9,802 nucleotides of DNA from JAHWKS01 sp964458385 (GCA_964458385.1 CAYWIS010000217.1:1-9802), one strand, 5' to 3'. Counted from the first letter of the stretch, positions 1 to 7,733 are shown. Notes: generated by a model from the letters alone, not told the origin. Numbers and translations: made by a program.

Positions 1-2
1 CC

Positions 3-1859
3 CCGGACCTGGAGGCGGCGCGTCCGATTACCAAAGATAATCACCGCGGCATCACGAACTTCTTCTGGGCGTACACCAGCAAGCACGTGCTCTACTTGCA
101 AGACAAAGACGGCGACGAAGACTGGCACGTTTACTCGGTGGAGCTGGCGACCGATAAGATCATCGACCTTACTCCCCTAAAAGGCATTTCAGCCCAGATC
201 GAAAACGTCAGTGAAAAGTTCCCTGAGGAAATCCTGATTGGCATCAATGACCGCGGCGATCACCAGTACCACGATATTTACCGGGTCAACATCCTTTCGG
301 GGGAACGAGAACTTGTACAAGAGAATCCCGGCTTTGCCGGCTTCCTGACCGACGACGACTTCCGCGTACGCTTCGCCGTTACCTTCACGGACCGAGCGGG
401 GCAACTGTACCTGCTGCCCGATGAGAACGCCGAGTCGGGCTGGAAGGATTACCTGGAGATCGACGCCGAAGACGCCATGACCAGCGGCGCTCAAGGCTTC
501 GACAAAACGGGCGACCTTTTGTACTTTCTCGACAGCCGCAACCGCAACACCGCCGCGTTAACCACCATCGATCTCAAGACCGGCGAGCAAAAGGTGCTCG
601 CCGAGAACGAGAAGGCCGACATCTCTGGCGTCATCGCACACCCCACCGAGAAGCATATCCAGGCGGTATCGTTCACCTACCTGCGCACCGAGTGGCAGGT
701 GCTGGACGAGTCCATCCAGGCCGACCTGGACTATCTGAAGGCGGTGGAAGACGGCGAGATTCAACTGACCAGCCGCACCCTGGATGACCGGTTATGGACC
801 GTCGCCTACACCCGCGACGACGGCCCTGTCGACTTCTACCTCTACGATCGCGAAGCGAAGAAAGCTCGGTTCCTTTTTACCAGCACCCCTTCGCTGGCGC
901 GTCTGCCGCTGGTCAAGATGCACGCTCTGGAGATCGAGGCCCGCGACGGCTTAAAGCTCGTCAGCTACCTCTCGCTTCCTAAGCACAGCGACCCCGATGG
1001 CGACGGCAGGCCAAACGAGCCGCTCCCCATGGTGCTCTCGGTGCATGGCGGTCCCTGGGCGCGGGATGACTGGGGCTACGATCCTGAACACCAGCTTTGG
1101 GCCAATCGCGGCTACGCAGTGCTAAGCGTCAACTACCGCGGCTCGACGGGTTTTGGCAAGGCGTTCATTAACGCAGCCAACCGCGAGTGGGCCGCCGCCA
1201 TGCACAACGACTTAATTGACGCAGTGAACTGGGCCGTAGAGCAAGGTATTGCTCAGAAAGACAAAATCGCTATTGCAGGCGGCAGCTATGGCGGATACGC
1301 CACGTTGGTCGGCCTAACCTTTACGCCCGACGTGTTCGCGTGCGGAATCGACCTGGTTGGTCCGTCGAGTCTGATCACGCTGCTGGAGAACCCGCCGCCG
1401 TACTGGGCGCCGTTTATGCCCGTTATGAAGCTGCGCGTCGGAGACTGGACGACCGAAGAAGGCCGCGAGTTTCTGGCGTCTCGTTCGCCTTTGAACTTTG
1501 TGGATAAAATCCAGCGTCCGCTGCTCATTGGCCAAGGCGCCAAAGACCCGCGCGTCAAACAAACCGAGGCCGACCAAATTGTGAAGGCGATGCAGGAGAA
1601 GAATATCCCGGTGACCTACGTCCTCTATCCCCAGGAAGGCCACGGTTTCGCCCGTCCCGAGAATCGCTTCGCTTTTTACGCCATCGCCGAGGCGTTCCTG
1701 GCGGAAAATCTGGGCGGCCGTCGCGAAGACTACGGCGATGCATTTGTTGGCGCCAACTTCGAAATACCTGCTGGCGTGGACGAAATCCCCGGTCTTGCCG
1801 AAGCGCTGAAGAAGTTCCAAGAAACAGCCCAGCAGAAGGCAGAGGCGGGAACCGAGTAG
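3..1859 (+). CDS. S9 family peptidase (dipeptidyl aminopeptidase/acylaminoacyl peptidase type), 5'-truncated by the window
   Basis: A serine peptidase of the prolyl oligopeptidase family, expected to cleave short peptides or acylated N-termini. The frame is open back to the first bases of the window, and the residues before the first in-frame GTG (87) still look like propeller blade sequence, so the true start lies upstream. Numbering from that GTG, residues 1 to about 290 form the beta-propeller part and about 295-550 the alpha/beta-hydrolase domain. HGGPWARD supplies the oxyanion-hole region. The catalytic triad is visible as Ser400 in GGSYGG, Asp487 in GAKDPRV and His519 in EGHGF. An acidic loop DPDGDG (302-307) sits just before the hydrolase core, as I recall from other members of this subfamily. 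A C-terminal tail of about 45 residues, rich in Glu, Ala and Lys, follows the fold. Whether it has a signal peptide cannot be seen. The family assignment is very secure; the substrate is unknown. Confidence 0.93.
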   Translation, partial: PDLEAARPITKDNHRGITNFFWAYTSKHVLYLQDKDGDEDWHVYSVELATDKIIDLTPLKGISAQIENVSEKFPEEILIGINDRGDHQYHDIYRVNILSGERELVQENPGFAGFLTDDDFRVRFAVTFTDRAGQLYLLPDENAESGWKDYLEIDAEDAMTSGAQGFDKTGDLLYFLDSRNRNTAALTTIDLKTGEQKVLAENEKADISGVIAHPTEKHIQAVSFTYLRTEWQVLDESIQADLDYLKAVEDGEIQLTSRTLDDRLWTVAYTRDDGPVDFYLYDREAKKARFLFTSTPSLARLPLVKMHALEIEARDGLKLVSYLSLPKHSDPDGDGRPNEPLPMVLSVHGGPWARDDWGYDPEHQLWANRGYAVLSVNYRGSTGFGKAFINAANREWAAAMHNDLIDAVNWAVEQGIAQKDKIAIAGGSYGGYATLVGLTFTPDVFACGIDLVGPSSLITLLENPPPYWAPFMPVMKLRVGDWTTEEGREFLASRSPLNFVDKIQRPLLIGQGAKDPRVKQTEADQIVKAMQEKNIPVTYVLYPQEGHGFARPENRFAFYAIAEAFLAENLGGRREDYGDAFVGANFEIPAGVDEIPGLAEALKKFQETAQQKAEAGTE

Positions 1860-1878
1860 CAAGCCAAGCTGTTGGTGC

Positions 1879-1903
1879 GGCAAGGCCCTTTCCAAACCTT
1901 GCC
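1879..1903 (+). terminator. Hairpin between the S9 peptidase and kinase genes, possible terminator or attenuator
   Basis: GGCAAGG (1879-1885) and CCTTGCC (1897-1903) form a perfect 7-bp inverted repeat around an 11-base loop. It lies 20 bases after the peptidase stop codon and 33 before the preferred kinase start. No T-run follows on the plus strand, so it is a weak candidate for an intrinsic terminator. It could instead protect the 3' end of the peptidase mRNA or merely reduce read-through. Confidence 0.35.
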
Positions 1904-1935
1904 CCCTTGCGATGAGCGACTCCGCCGAGGGAGCC

Positions 1936-3057
1936 ATGCGCCTGATTGACGCCCACTCAGCCGCAGAATACTTGCGGTCCATCGGAAGAATTGGGCCGTA
2001 CGAAACGGTTAACGTACGGCCGCTGACAGGCGGGGTGTCGAACGAAGTGTTCTACATCGAGCGAGGCGATCCGTCGCTGCCCGACTTTGTGCTCAAACAA
2101 GCCCGGCCGCAGTTACGTGCGGCCGATCCTTGGTTTTGCCGTGTTGAGCGTATCTGGCGCGAGGTGGAAACACTTCGCGTGTGCCAAAATGCGTTAGCTT
2201 CCTGGACGCCAAGCGCCCCCCAATCTGACACCGTGGAGGTCACGGACCAGAATGGGAAGATACCTTCGCTGGTAACCGCGGTCCCGCATCTTGTGTTCGA
2301 GGATCGCGAAAACTACGCCTTCGCCATGACCGCGGCGCCGCCGCACGAAGTTTGGAAGCAACGCCTGCTTGCAGGCCGTACTGAGCCAGCCGTTGCCCAC
2401 GCGTGCGGTCAACTGCTCGGCGCGCTCCATGCGCAAACGTGGCGTGACAACACACTCGCACGCGACCTGGGCGATCGCTCATTTTTTGATGAACTGCGGA
2501 TCGATCCGTATTATCGCCAGATCGCCCGAGTCCACCCTGAGTTGAAGGGGCCCATCGACGACCTGATCGATTCGCTAGACCACAACTGCCTTTGCCTGGT
2601 GCATGGCGATTTCAGCCCCAAAAACTTGCTGGTGCACGAAGCCGAGTTGGGCCGGTCTTCTTTCAAGAAGGAGCCGTCCGGCGTAACGCTGTTGGATTTC
2701 GAAGTCGGCCACTTTGGCGACCCCGCATTCGACCTGGGCTTCTTCCTAACGCACTTTGCCCTGAAGGCATTCTGGTCAGGGCCGCGCTGGGGTGACTATC
2801 TCTTTCTTACCCAGGTGTTCTGGGGCGCCTACCGCGCCGCAACGCAGAGCGCCGTCAATTCGCATGAGTTTGCCGAGCTTACGTCCCGAACGGTTCGCAA
2901 CTTCGCCGCGTGCATGCTAGCCCGCATCGATGGCAAGAGCAAAGTCGAATACTTGTCCAAGGAAGCGCTGCGGCAACAAGTTCGCTGCTTCGCCCGGCAA
3001 CTTCTGCTTGACCCGCCCTGTTCCTGGAAAGAAGTTATCAATCGCTGGCCAACGTAA
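1936..3057 (+). CDS. APH/choline-kinase-fold small-molecule kinase, methylthioribose-kinase-like
   Basis: A cytoplasmic ATP-dependent kinase of the aminoglycoside phosphotransferase superfamily, 373 residues from the ATG at 1936. I prefer that start because GAGGGAG lies just ahead of it; an in-frame ATG at 1912 would add eight residues but has no ribosome binding site. Residues 30-39 (LTGGVSNEVF) form the nucleotide loop, and Lys54 in VLKQA is the probable ATP-binding lysine. The Brenner motif is HGDFSPKN, with His223, catalytic Asp225 and Asn230. Asp254 of LLDFE binds metal, followed by GDPAFDLG. The KQA-P-LR segment followed by W, R and E residues recalls 5-methylthioribose kinase (MtnK), but the match is partial and the neighbours are not methionine-salvage genes. 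Homoserine, fructosamine or other sugar kinases remain possible, and antibiotic modification is unlikely. It precedes the enolase-like gene by 77 bases on the same strand, and the two may be co-transcribed. Confidence 0.85.
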   Translation: MRLIDAHSAAEYLRSIGRIGPYETVNVRPLTGGVSNEVFYIERGDPSLPDFVLKQARPQLRAADPWFCRVERIWREVETLRVCQNALASWTPSAPQSDTVEVTDQNGKIPSLVTAVPHLVFEDRENYAFAMTAAPPHEVWKQRLLAGRTEPAVAHACGQLLGALHAQTWRDNTLARDLGDRSFFDELRIDPYYRQIARVHPELKGPIDDLIDSLDHNCLCLVHGDFSPKNLLVHEAELGRSSFKKEPSGVTLLDFEVGHFGDPAFDLGFFLTHFALKAFWSGPRWGDYLFLTQVFWGAYRAATQSAVNSHEFAELTSRTVRNFAACMLARIDGKSKVEYLSKEALRQQVRCFARQLLLDPPCSWKEVINRWPT

Positions 3058-3134
3058 GCCGTAAGCGTTGTTCGCCGTACTACGCGATCTTCGCAACGAC
3101 TGTCCTGCTTGATAAAGCCCCCGCTTAATCGCCC

Positions 3135-4415
3135 ATGCCCACCATAACGCGCATCCATGCTCGAGAAGTGCTTGACAGCCGCGGCCGACCGACAGTGGAA
3201 GTCGAAGTAACCACGCATAGCGGCCACCGGGGCGCGGCAATCGTTCCCTCGGGGGCCAGCACCGGGAGCGCCGAAGCGTTAGAGCTGCGCGACGGCGCCC
3301 CCAACTGGTACGACGGGTACGGCGTCCAACAAGCAGTGGCGAATGTTGAACACGTGATCGCTCCCGCACTGTTGGGGCTAGACGCTCGCGATCAGCCCTC
3401 CGTCGATGGCAAGCTCCTGGAGTTAGACACCACGCCGCAAAAGACAGAACTGGGGGGAAACGCGCTGCTCGGTGTGTCGATGGCGGCGGCACATGCGGGG
3501 GCCGCCGCGGAGAACCTCCCACTGTATCGTCACTTGCATCGATTCCTTGCCGCGTTTGGACCGCCCCGTTTGCCGCTGCCGATGACGAACATGATCTCGG
3601 GCGGCCTGCATGCCGGCGGCAACTTGGATTTCCAAGACGTGTTGATTTCTCCGCACGGCGCTCCGTCCTATCGCGTTGCGCTGGAGTGGATTGTACGCGT
3701 CTACCGACGTTTGGGCCGACTACTGCAAGAGGCGGGCTATGAGGGCCGACTGGTAGGAGACGAAGGCGGTTATGGCCCTCGCCTGACGAGTAATCGCGAA
3801 GCCGTCGAATTTGTAGTCCAGGCTATCGCAGCCGCGGGACTCCAACCCGGTGACGAAGTGTCGATCGCGCTGGACGTGGCGGCGACCCATTTCTTTGACG
3901 GCCAGGGCTATCGCCTGGCGAGCGAAGGGGGCCAGCGTCTCTCGCAAGCAGAAATGATCGAACGCCTTGCGCAGTGGGTCAACGCTTTTCCCCTTCACAG
4001 CATCGAAGACGGATTGGCCGAGGAGGACTGGAAAGGCTGGCAAGCCTTACAAGCGAGACTCGGCCACCAAGTTCGCCTTGTGGGCGATGATCTCTTGGCG
4101 ACCAACCCGGCCCGTGTGCGTCAGGCGGTAGAGCTACGCGCGGCGAACGCCGTTCTAATCAAGATGAACCAGATTGGCACGCTGAGCGAAACCTTTGAAA
4201 CGATGCGCATCGCCCGCGAGGCGGGCATGGCGCTGGTCGTGTCGGCTCGGAGCGGCGAAACGGAAGACACCACCTTAGCTGACCTGGCAGTGGCGGCCTC
4301 AGCCGAGCAAATCAAGATTGGCTCCATCGTTCGCAGCGAACGCTTGGCGAAGTACAACCGCTTACTGCGCATTGAGGAAGAGCTTGGCGCCGACGCATGG
4401 GCGCCGTCGGTTTAA
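3135..4415 (+). CDS. eno: Enolase-family protein (phosphopyruvate hydratase fold) with altered active site
   Basis: At 426 residues this is full length for enolase, which converts 2-phosphoglycerate to phosphoenolpyruvate in glycolysis. The N-terminus matches the family (REVLDSRG at 10-17), as does the mobile loop SGASTG (39-44). Retained active-site residues are His159 in GGLHAGG, Glu210 in GDEGG, metal ligands Asp247, Glu291 (SIEDG) and the GDD at 317-319, catalytic Lys343 (LIKMNQIG), Arg372-Ser373 and Lys394 (QIKIGS). Two normally near-invariant residues differ. The Glu of the QEFM-type segment is Asp168 (FQDVL), and the His of SHRSGETED is Ala371 (SARSGETED). The Asn usual just before GG-HA is also Ser155. 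There is no Shine-Dalgarno sequence before the ATG. It may be a weakened housekeeping enolase, or a paralogue acting on another phosphorylated hydroxy acid. The family is certain and the activity is not; the symbol denotes the family only. Confidence 0.93.
   Translation: MPTITRIHAREVLDSRGRPTVEVEVTTHSGHRGAAIVPSGASTGSAEALELRDGAPNWYDGYGVQQAVANVEHVIAPALLGLDARDQPSVDGKLLELDTTPQKTELGGNALLGVSMAAAHAGAAAENLPLYRHLHRFLAAFGPPRLPLPMTNMISGGLHAGGNLDFQDVLISPHGAPSYRVALEWIVRVYRRLGRLLQEAGYEGRLVGDEGGYGPRLTSNREAVEFVVQAIAAAGLQPGDEVSIALDVAATHFFDGQGYRLASEGGQRLSQAEMIERLAQWVNAFPLHSIEDGLAEEDWKGWQALQARLGHQVRLVGDDLLATNPARVRQAVELRAANAVLIKMNQIGTLSETFETMRIAREAGMALVVSARSGETEDTTLADLAVAASAEQIKIGSIVRSERLAKYNRLLRIEEELGADAWAPSV
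4390..4413 (+). terminator. Hairpin overlapping the 3' end of the enolase-like gene
   Basis: CCGACG (4390-4395) pairs with CGTCGG (4405-4410) around a 9-base loop, immediately followed by TTT of the final Val and stop codons. The stem is GC-rich but only 6 bp and the T-run is short, so termination would be partial at best. Its position over the last codons resembles the hairpin at the Mrp stop codon. Confidence 0.3.
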
Positions 4416-4439
4416 CCCCACTTGCAATCGCCGCTTTCT

Positions 4440-4490
4440 GCGACGCAAATGAACAGCGTTGGAGCCGAATGCTTTTCCGAGCGTCGCAAA
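4440..4490. repeat. Short paired repeat in the enolase-DedA gap
   Basis: The 191-base gap between the enolase-like gene and the DedA-like gene (4416-4606) has no credible gene. Within it GCGACGCAAA (4440-4449) and GCGTCGCAAA (4481-4490) match at nine of ten bases in direct orientation. Their first seven bases (GCGACGC and GCGTCGC) are also perfect inverted complements. They could form a hairpin with a 34-base loop or a pair of protein-binding half-sites. Chance is a reasonable alternative at this length. Confidence 0.3.
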
Positions 4491-4606
4491 CGGGCTGACT
4501 CCCCAGCAGCGGGCGTATCTTCCGTCGCTCAGGTTGCGCGTCGCTGGGAAATGCGTACGGTTCATCGTCTTCGACCGGCTTCCTCCTTGCCCCGCTTTTT
4601 GTTCCT

Positions 4607-5239
4607 GTGCGTGAACTTCTCCGGACAGCGCTTCTGATGGCCGCTGTGCTCCTTGTGCCGGTGTTGCCCTTCTTGCTCATTGGACCGCAAATGGAAGCCT
4701 CGGTCGCACGCTGGATGGCAAGTCCTCAAAGCACGCCGGTGATGGCGTTTGTCGTAGTGGGCCTGCTTTCGACCGATATCTTTTTGCCAATCCCGTCGAG
4801 CCTTGTTAGCACGCTGGGCGGATGGAAATTGGGTGTGCTGGCAGGCACATTCGCGTCATTTCTTGGTATGAGCATTGGCGCGGCGATCGGTTTTGCGCTG
4901 GCCAAGCGATGGGGGCGTCCGTTCGCCATGCGGTTCACCCGCCAAGAGGAGTTGGAGCGCATGCAGCGCATCGCGCAGCAATATGGCCCCGCAGTGTTAG
5001 CGCTAACGCGGGCGGTTCCGGTACTTGCCGAAGCCAGCGTATTACTGATGGGTATTCACAACCTTTCGTGGCGCCGCTTTTTACCCCCCGTCATCTTGAG
5101 CAATTTGGGCGTCGCTGTGGCGTATTCCGCGTTCGGCCGACTTGCCGAACAACATGGTTGGCTGCCGCTGGCTTTGGGCGTGGCTATTGCGTTCCCCGTT
5201 CTGTTTGCCGCCATCGCCGAACGGTGGTTGCCACGGTAA
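4607..5239 (+). CDS. DedA/VTT-domain (SNARE-associated Golgi protein family) membrane protein
   Basis: An integral inner-membrane protein of 210 residues. DedA-family proteins are linked to lipid (undecaprenyl phosphate, phospholipid) flipping and membrane homeostasis; which applies here is unknown. Hydrophobic segments lie at about 11-26, 46-72, 76-99, 159-177 and 185-204. The VTT core is seen in the PIPSS turn (61-65), a Gly-rich stretch (LGMSIGAAIGFALAKRWGR, 86-104) and the conserved Arg-Pro loop TRAVP (134-138), followed by LLMG. The acidic residue often found next to the PxP turn is replaced by Ser, though Asp57 lies just before it. The GTG at 4607 is used as the start; an in-frame ATG at 4637 would still keep the first membrane segment, and neither has a clear ribosome binding site. 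It is convergent with the DUF4038 gene, 47 bases away. Confidence 0.82.
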   Translation: MRELLRTALLMAAVLLVPVLPFLLIGPQMEASVARWMASPQSTPVMAFVVVGLLSTDIFLPIPSSLVSTLGGWKLGVLAGTFASFLGMSIGAAIGFALAKRWGRPFAMRFTRQEELERMQRIAQQYGPAVLALTRAVPVLAEASVLLMGIHNLSWRRFLPPVILSNLGVAVAYSAFGRLAEQHGWLPLALGVAIAFPVLFAAIAERWLPR

Positions 5240-5259
5240 AGAGTTCGCCGCTTGCCACA

Positions 5260-5275
5260 CTCTCCTAGCAGAGAG
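5260..5275. terminator. Small hairpin between convergent genes
   Basis: CTCTC (5260-5264) and GAGAG (5271-5275) pair around a 6-base loop in the 47-base gap between the convergent DedA-like and DUF4038 genes. The placement suits a bidirectional terminator, but the stem is short and no T-run follows on either strand. Confidence 0.22.
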
Positions 5276-5286
5276 CTTAAGCAGCT

Positions 5287-6939
5287 TCATTCCGCAGTAG
5301 CGAGCATAACCCAATCTTGATCGTCGGGGGCCGAATAATAGATCGCTCCGCCGCCATTGTGCTTGCCCAGTTCGGCCATTTGTCCCGTGCGTGGATTGAA
5401 CTGGCGGAGGTGGAAGGTTGCTTCGGACTTTTCAGGAAGAATCAGTTTATAGGCCCCCTTGCGCCCGCGCACGTAGACAAGATACGTCCGCTCTGGCTCG
5501 GCCAGTAACCAGTAAGTGACGGCTGGCGGTGCTATCACACCTTGCTCCTTACGATCGGCGCCGCGGGGAGCGGCGGACGAGATCAGATCGTCGTGCGGCG
5601 CCAATTTCCACCATTCCAGCTTGTGAAATAGGAACCGCACGAAGTGGGCTTGCCGTTCCCAATCAGCATTACGGGGATCATCCGGCGCGAAAGGGCCTGG
5701 ATGCCGATGGCCGCCAAAATAGGTTGAGCCAAACCCAGTCACCACGTAACCGCCCGCCATGACAATATCCCAGGTGGCGTGCCGAATAGCGTCAAGCGTG
5801 GCGCTGTTGGGTTTGTCGGGATTTCCGTCACCATTTTGGTCGCGCAAGTAGTAGGCGTATTCGCCGTTGACCACCGGCTTATTGAGCAAACGCGACACCA
5901 ACGCACGTTGATGTAACTGCTGATAGTTCTGCTGATAATCGGCAAACGACATCCACGGCGCTTCGGAGAACTCGCGCACACTTCCATCGGGGTGCATCGG
6001 ATGAATACCGATCATCCGTCCATGCGGGTCGGCTTGACGCAAGTGATTGCCCAGCTCAATGAACTCGGCTTTTACTTGGTCGTGGGTCCTGCCCATCGCG
6101 TCGATTTCGGCGTGCCATTCGCCGGCCACCAGAAAGTACACATCGAACGCGCTATACCGAGCGGCAATGTACCGCACGTATCGCTGCCGGGCTTCATTCG
6201 AAGCAAAGCGGCTCCAGGCGTAGGGTTCCCGTTCGCCTTTGTCTCCCCACGCTAGGACCAAGCCAGCAACAATGCCTTGGCTGTTGAGAAAGCGCAGGCG
6301 CTCGTCCACCTCTTGCCAGTAGCCGGGATTAAGACGCTCGGCCCCCATATCGGTAAACGGAGGCCCGCCCGCATTGCCCCACCCAGCCTCACTCAAGAGC
6401 ATCGAGTGGATTACGTTAAATCCTTGGCCAGCGCGGCGGCGAATGTAGGCTTCGACTGCATCGCGATCATGTTTCTCTTGGACGTTATCGGTATAAAGCG
6501 CCCAGGCGGTGTCGCCGAAGAACCAAAAAGGAGTGCCGTCTTGACGCTGGAAGTGGCGCGGAAACCGGGGCATCGGTTGAACGCCACCGTGCAGTTCCGA
6601 TTTGACGACCGTGAACTCGCCCGACTGCCCCTCCAGGCCCGAGTCGGCGCTTTGCACGGTCCACTTCCAATGGCCGATCTTGTCGGGTGAAAAACGGAAC
6701 CGCCATGTTCGGCCGCCATCCCAAAACAGGGGCAAAGTGCGGGTTGTGGCCCCATCGGGCTCAGTTAAGGTGACGGTGGCCGAAAGCTGCACATAGGGAT
6801 GTTCGTATTCGCCCGCATGCTGAAAGGTTTGTTCATACAGGCCAAACTGCGCTACGTTGGCTGTCGAAGCTATCGCCGTGACGCTGAAGACCAACAGAAA
6901 AGGTGTCATACTTGCCAGGCGTTTAGAGGAACCCGTCAC
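5287..6939 (-). CDS. Exported DUF5060/DUF4038 glycoside-hydrolase-like protein
   Basis: A predicted secreted carbohydrate-active protein of 550 residues. Residues 1-30 form a signal peptide: Lys6-Arg7, then a hydrophobic run TPFLLVFSVTAIAS and small residues for cleavage. The GTG at 6939 is preferred because the ATG at 6909 (residue 11) would lose the positive charge. Residues about 31-112 resemble DUF5060, an N-terminal beta-sandwich (FWDGGRTWRFRFSP). About 120-440 resemble DUF4038, the (beta/alpha)8 barrel related to GH140 apiosidases (FWFFGDTAW, GFNVIHSMLL). The C-terminal part (about 455-550) resembles the small beta domain annotated as putative collagen-binding. Glu274 in AGEW and Glu360 in NGEY are the likely acid/base and nucleophile, inferred from their places after barrel strands. 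A DQNGDGNPD loop (367-375) looks calcium-binding. A perfect TATAAT box lies upstream. The family is secure; the glycan target is unknown. Confidence 0.88.
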   Translation of the reverse strand: MTGSSKRLASMTPFLLVFSVTAIASTANVAQFGLYEQTFQHAGEYEHPYVQLSATVTLTEPDGATTRTLPLFWDGGRTWRFRFSPDKIGHWKWTVQSADSGLEGQSGEFTVVKSELHGGVQPMPRFPRHFQRQDGTPFWFFGDTAWALYTDNVQEKHDRDAVEAYIRRRAGQGFNVIHSMLLSEAGWGNAGGPPFTDMGAERLNPGYWQEVDERLRFLNSQGIVAGLVLAWGDKGEREPYAWSRFASNEARQRYVRYIAARYSAFDVYFLVAGEWHAEIDAMGRTHDQVKAEFIELGNHLRQADPHGRMIGIHPMHPDGSVREFSEAPWMSFADYQQNYQQLHQRALVSRLLNKPVVNGEYAYYLRDQNGDGNPDKPNSATLDAIRHATWDIVMAGGYVVTGFGSTYFGGHRHPGPFAPDDPRNADWERQAHFVRFLFHKLEWWKLAPHDDLISSAAPRGADRKEQGVIAPPAVTYWLLAEPERTYLVYVRGRKGAYKLILPEKSEATFHLRQFNPRTGQMAELGKHNGGGAIYYSAPDDQDWVMLATAE

Positions 6940-6986
6940 CCCAAGAGCAGCGATTGGCCCGAGGCGTCGGCGCCGCGCAACACCCG

Positions 6987-6992
6987 ATTATA
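6987..6992 (-). promoter_or_regulatory. Predicted -10 box for the DUF4038 gene
   Basis: The minus strand reads TATAAT exactly at 6992-6987, in an otherwise GC-rich 161-base gap (6940-7100). Transcription would begin near 6980, giving a leader of about 40 bases to the GTG at 6939. No good -35 element is present 16-18 bases upstream; the best hexamer there is TGCCGA. An activator-dependent promoter or an upstream start with the F420-reductase-like gene are alternatives. Confidence 0.42.
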
Positions 6993-7100
6993 CACGCGAT
7001 GGCGCCCTATCGGCAGTTCTTGGAGCCTCCCCACGAGAACCAGCGTCTGCTCATCTCTGGCGCGGCCCGAGCACTTCTGCCTGAGTCAAGGCGCGACGGG

Positions 7101-7733
7101 TCAGCGGCGCAGGATCTTGAATGCGCAGTTGCCGCCCCAACCTTCCTTAATCGCCAGTTTGATGTACAGCATGGCGAATGGCTCTAGATATCGAGCAATG
7201 GACAAAGGCCCGGCGTCGTAGGCGTCAAACCCCAACTCTTCGGCTAGTCGCCGGACGACGGCCTTGGCGTCTTCGTCATCGCCGCAGTAGAGCATGGTGG
7301 CGTTTTCGTCACCAAACCATGGGTCCGCCATCGCACCAGCGCTGACCGAATTGAACGCTTTCACCACTTTCGCCCCTGGCGCCCACTTCGCAATTTGCTC
7401 GGCCGCCGAGGTTGTGTGACCAATATCGAGATGGCGAAAGTCCTCGGTCAGGGGGTTAATGCAGTCAACGAGAATCTTGCCGCTCAGATCGCCCGCGGCG
7501 TTGATCGCACTTTCGGCCGCCTGCCAAGGAGTCGCCAGCACAACGACGTCGGCGTCCTTCACCGCTTCGCGCGGGGTCGCAGCGCGAATCTTGCCGCCGC
7601 TCGCCTCGATTTGGCGCAGGACGTGTTCCGATCGGGGATTGCGGGAGCCGAACACGACATTATGCCCGCGGTTGGCCCAACCAGCGCCAAGCGCTCCACC
7701 TACGCGCCCGGTTCCCAGAATTGCAATATTCAC
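7101..7733 (-). CDS. NADPH-dependent F420 reductase-like / NADP oxidoreductase (NPD family) Rossmann protein
   Basis: A cytoplasmic oxidoreductase of 210 residues, the usual size for the family that includes archaeal F420:NADP+ oxidoreductase. The N-terminal Rossmann motif GTGRVG spans 7-12. SRNP (30-33) after the second strand sits where the NADP 2'-phosphate is bound, so NADP(H) is the expected cofactor. VVLATPW (64-70), LVDCINPL (88-95) and VKAFNS (124-129) are family signatures, and the C-terminal helix region DAGPLSIARYLEPFAMLYIKLA (173 onward) closes the active site. Many bacteria without coenzyme F420 carry such proteins, so its electron partner is uncertain. The start is a GTG at 7733 with no visible Shine-Dalgarno sequence. 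It is 161 bases upstream of the DUF4038 gene on the same strand and divergent from the receiver-like gene. Confidence 0.87.
   Translation of the reverse strand: MNIAILGTGRVGGALGAGWANRGHNVVFGSRNPRSEHVLRQIEASGGKIRAATPREAVKDADVVVLATPWQAAESAINAAGDLSGKILVDCINPLTEDFRHLDIGHTTSAAEQIAKWAPGAKVVKAFNSVSAGAMADPWFGDENATMLYCGDDEDAKAVVRRLAEELGFDAYDAGPLSIARYLEPFAMLYIKLAIKEGWGGNCAFKILRR

Noticed and set aside
1314..1982. 222-codon minus-strand open frame
   Set aside because: It is antisense to the S9 catalytic domain, whose triad and motifs are clear on the plus strand; the minus-strand translation shows no family motifs.
1936..3057. Antibiotic (aminoglycoside) resistance function for the APH-fold kinase
   Set aside because: The fold covers many metabolic kinases; the KQA-P-LR segment points toward sugar kinases such as MtnK, and no resistance or mobility context is present.
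3058..3134. Possible separate promoter for the enolase-like gene
   Set aside because: TTGATAAA near 3110 is AT-rich, but I found no convincing -35 at 16-18 bases, so I did not call it.
2917..3522. 201-codon minus-strand open frame across the kinase end and enolase start
   Set aside because: Arg-, Pro- and Ser-rich translation typical of a shadow frame in GC-rich DNA, lying over two well-supported genes.
4422..4637. 71-codon plus-strand frame in the enolase-DedA gap
   Set aside because: It overlaps the DedA-like start out of frame, has no recognisable motif or ribosome binding site, and looks like chance.
7101..7733. Evidence that the organism uses coenzyme F420
   Set aside because: The protein belongs to a family named after F420 reduction, but many members occur in bacteria without F420 and no F420 biosynthesis gene is in the window.
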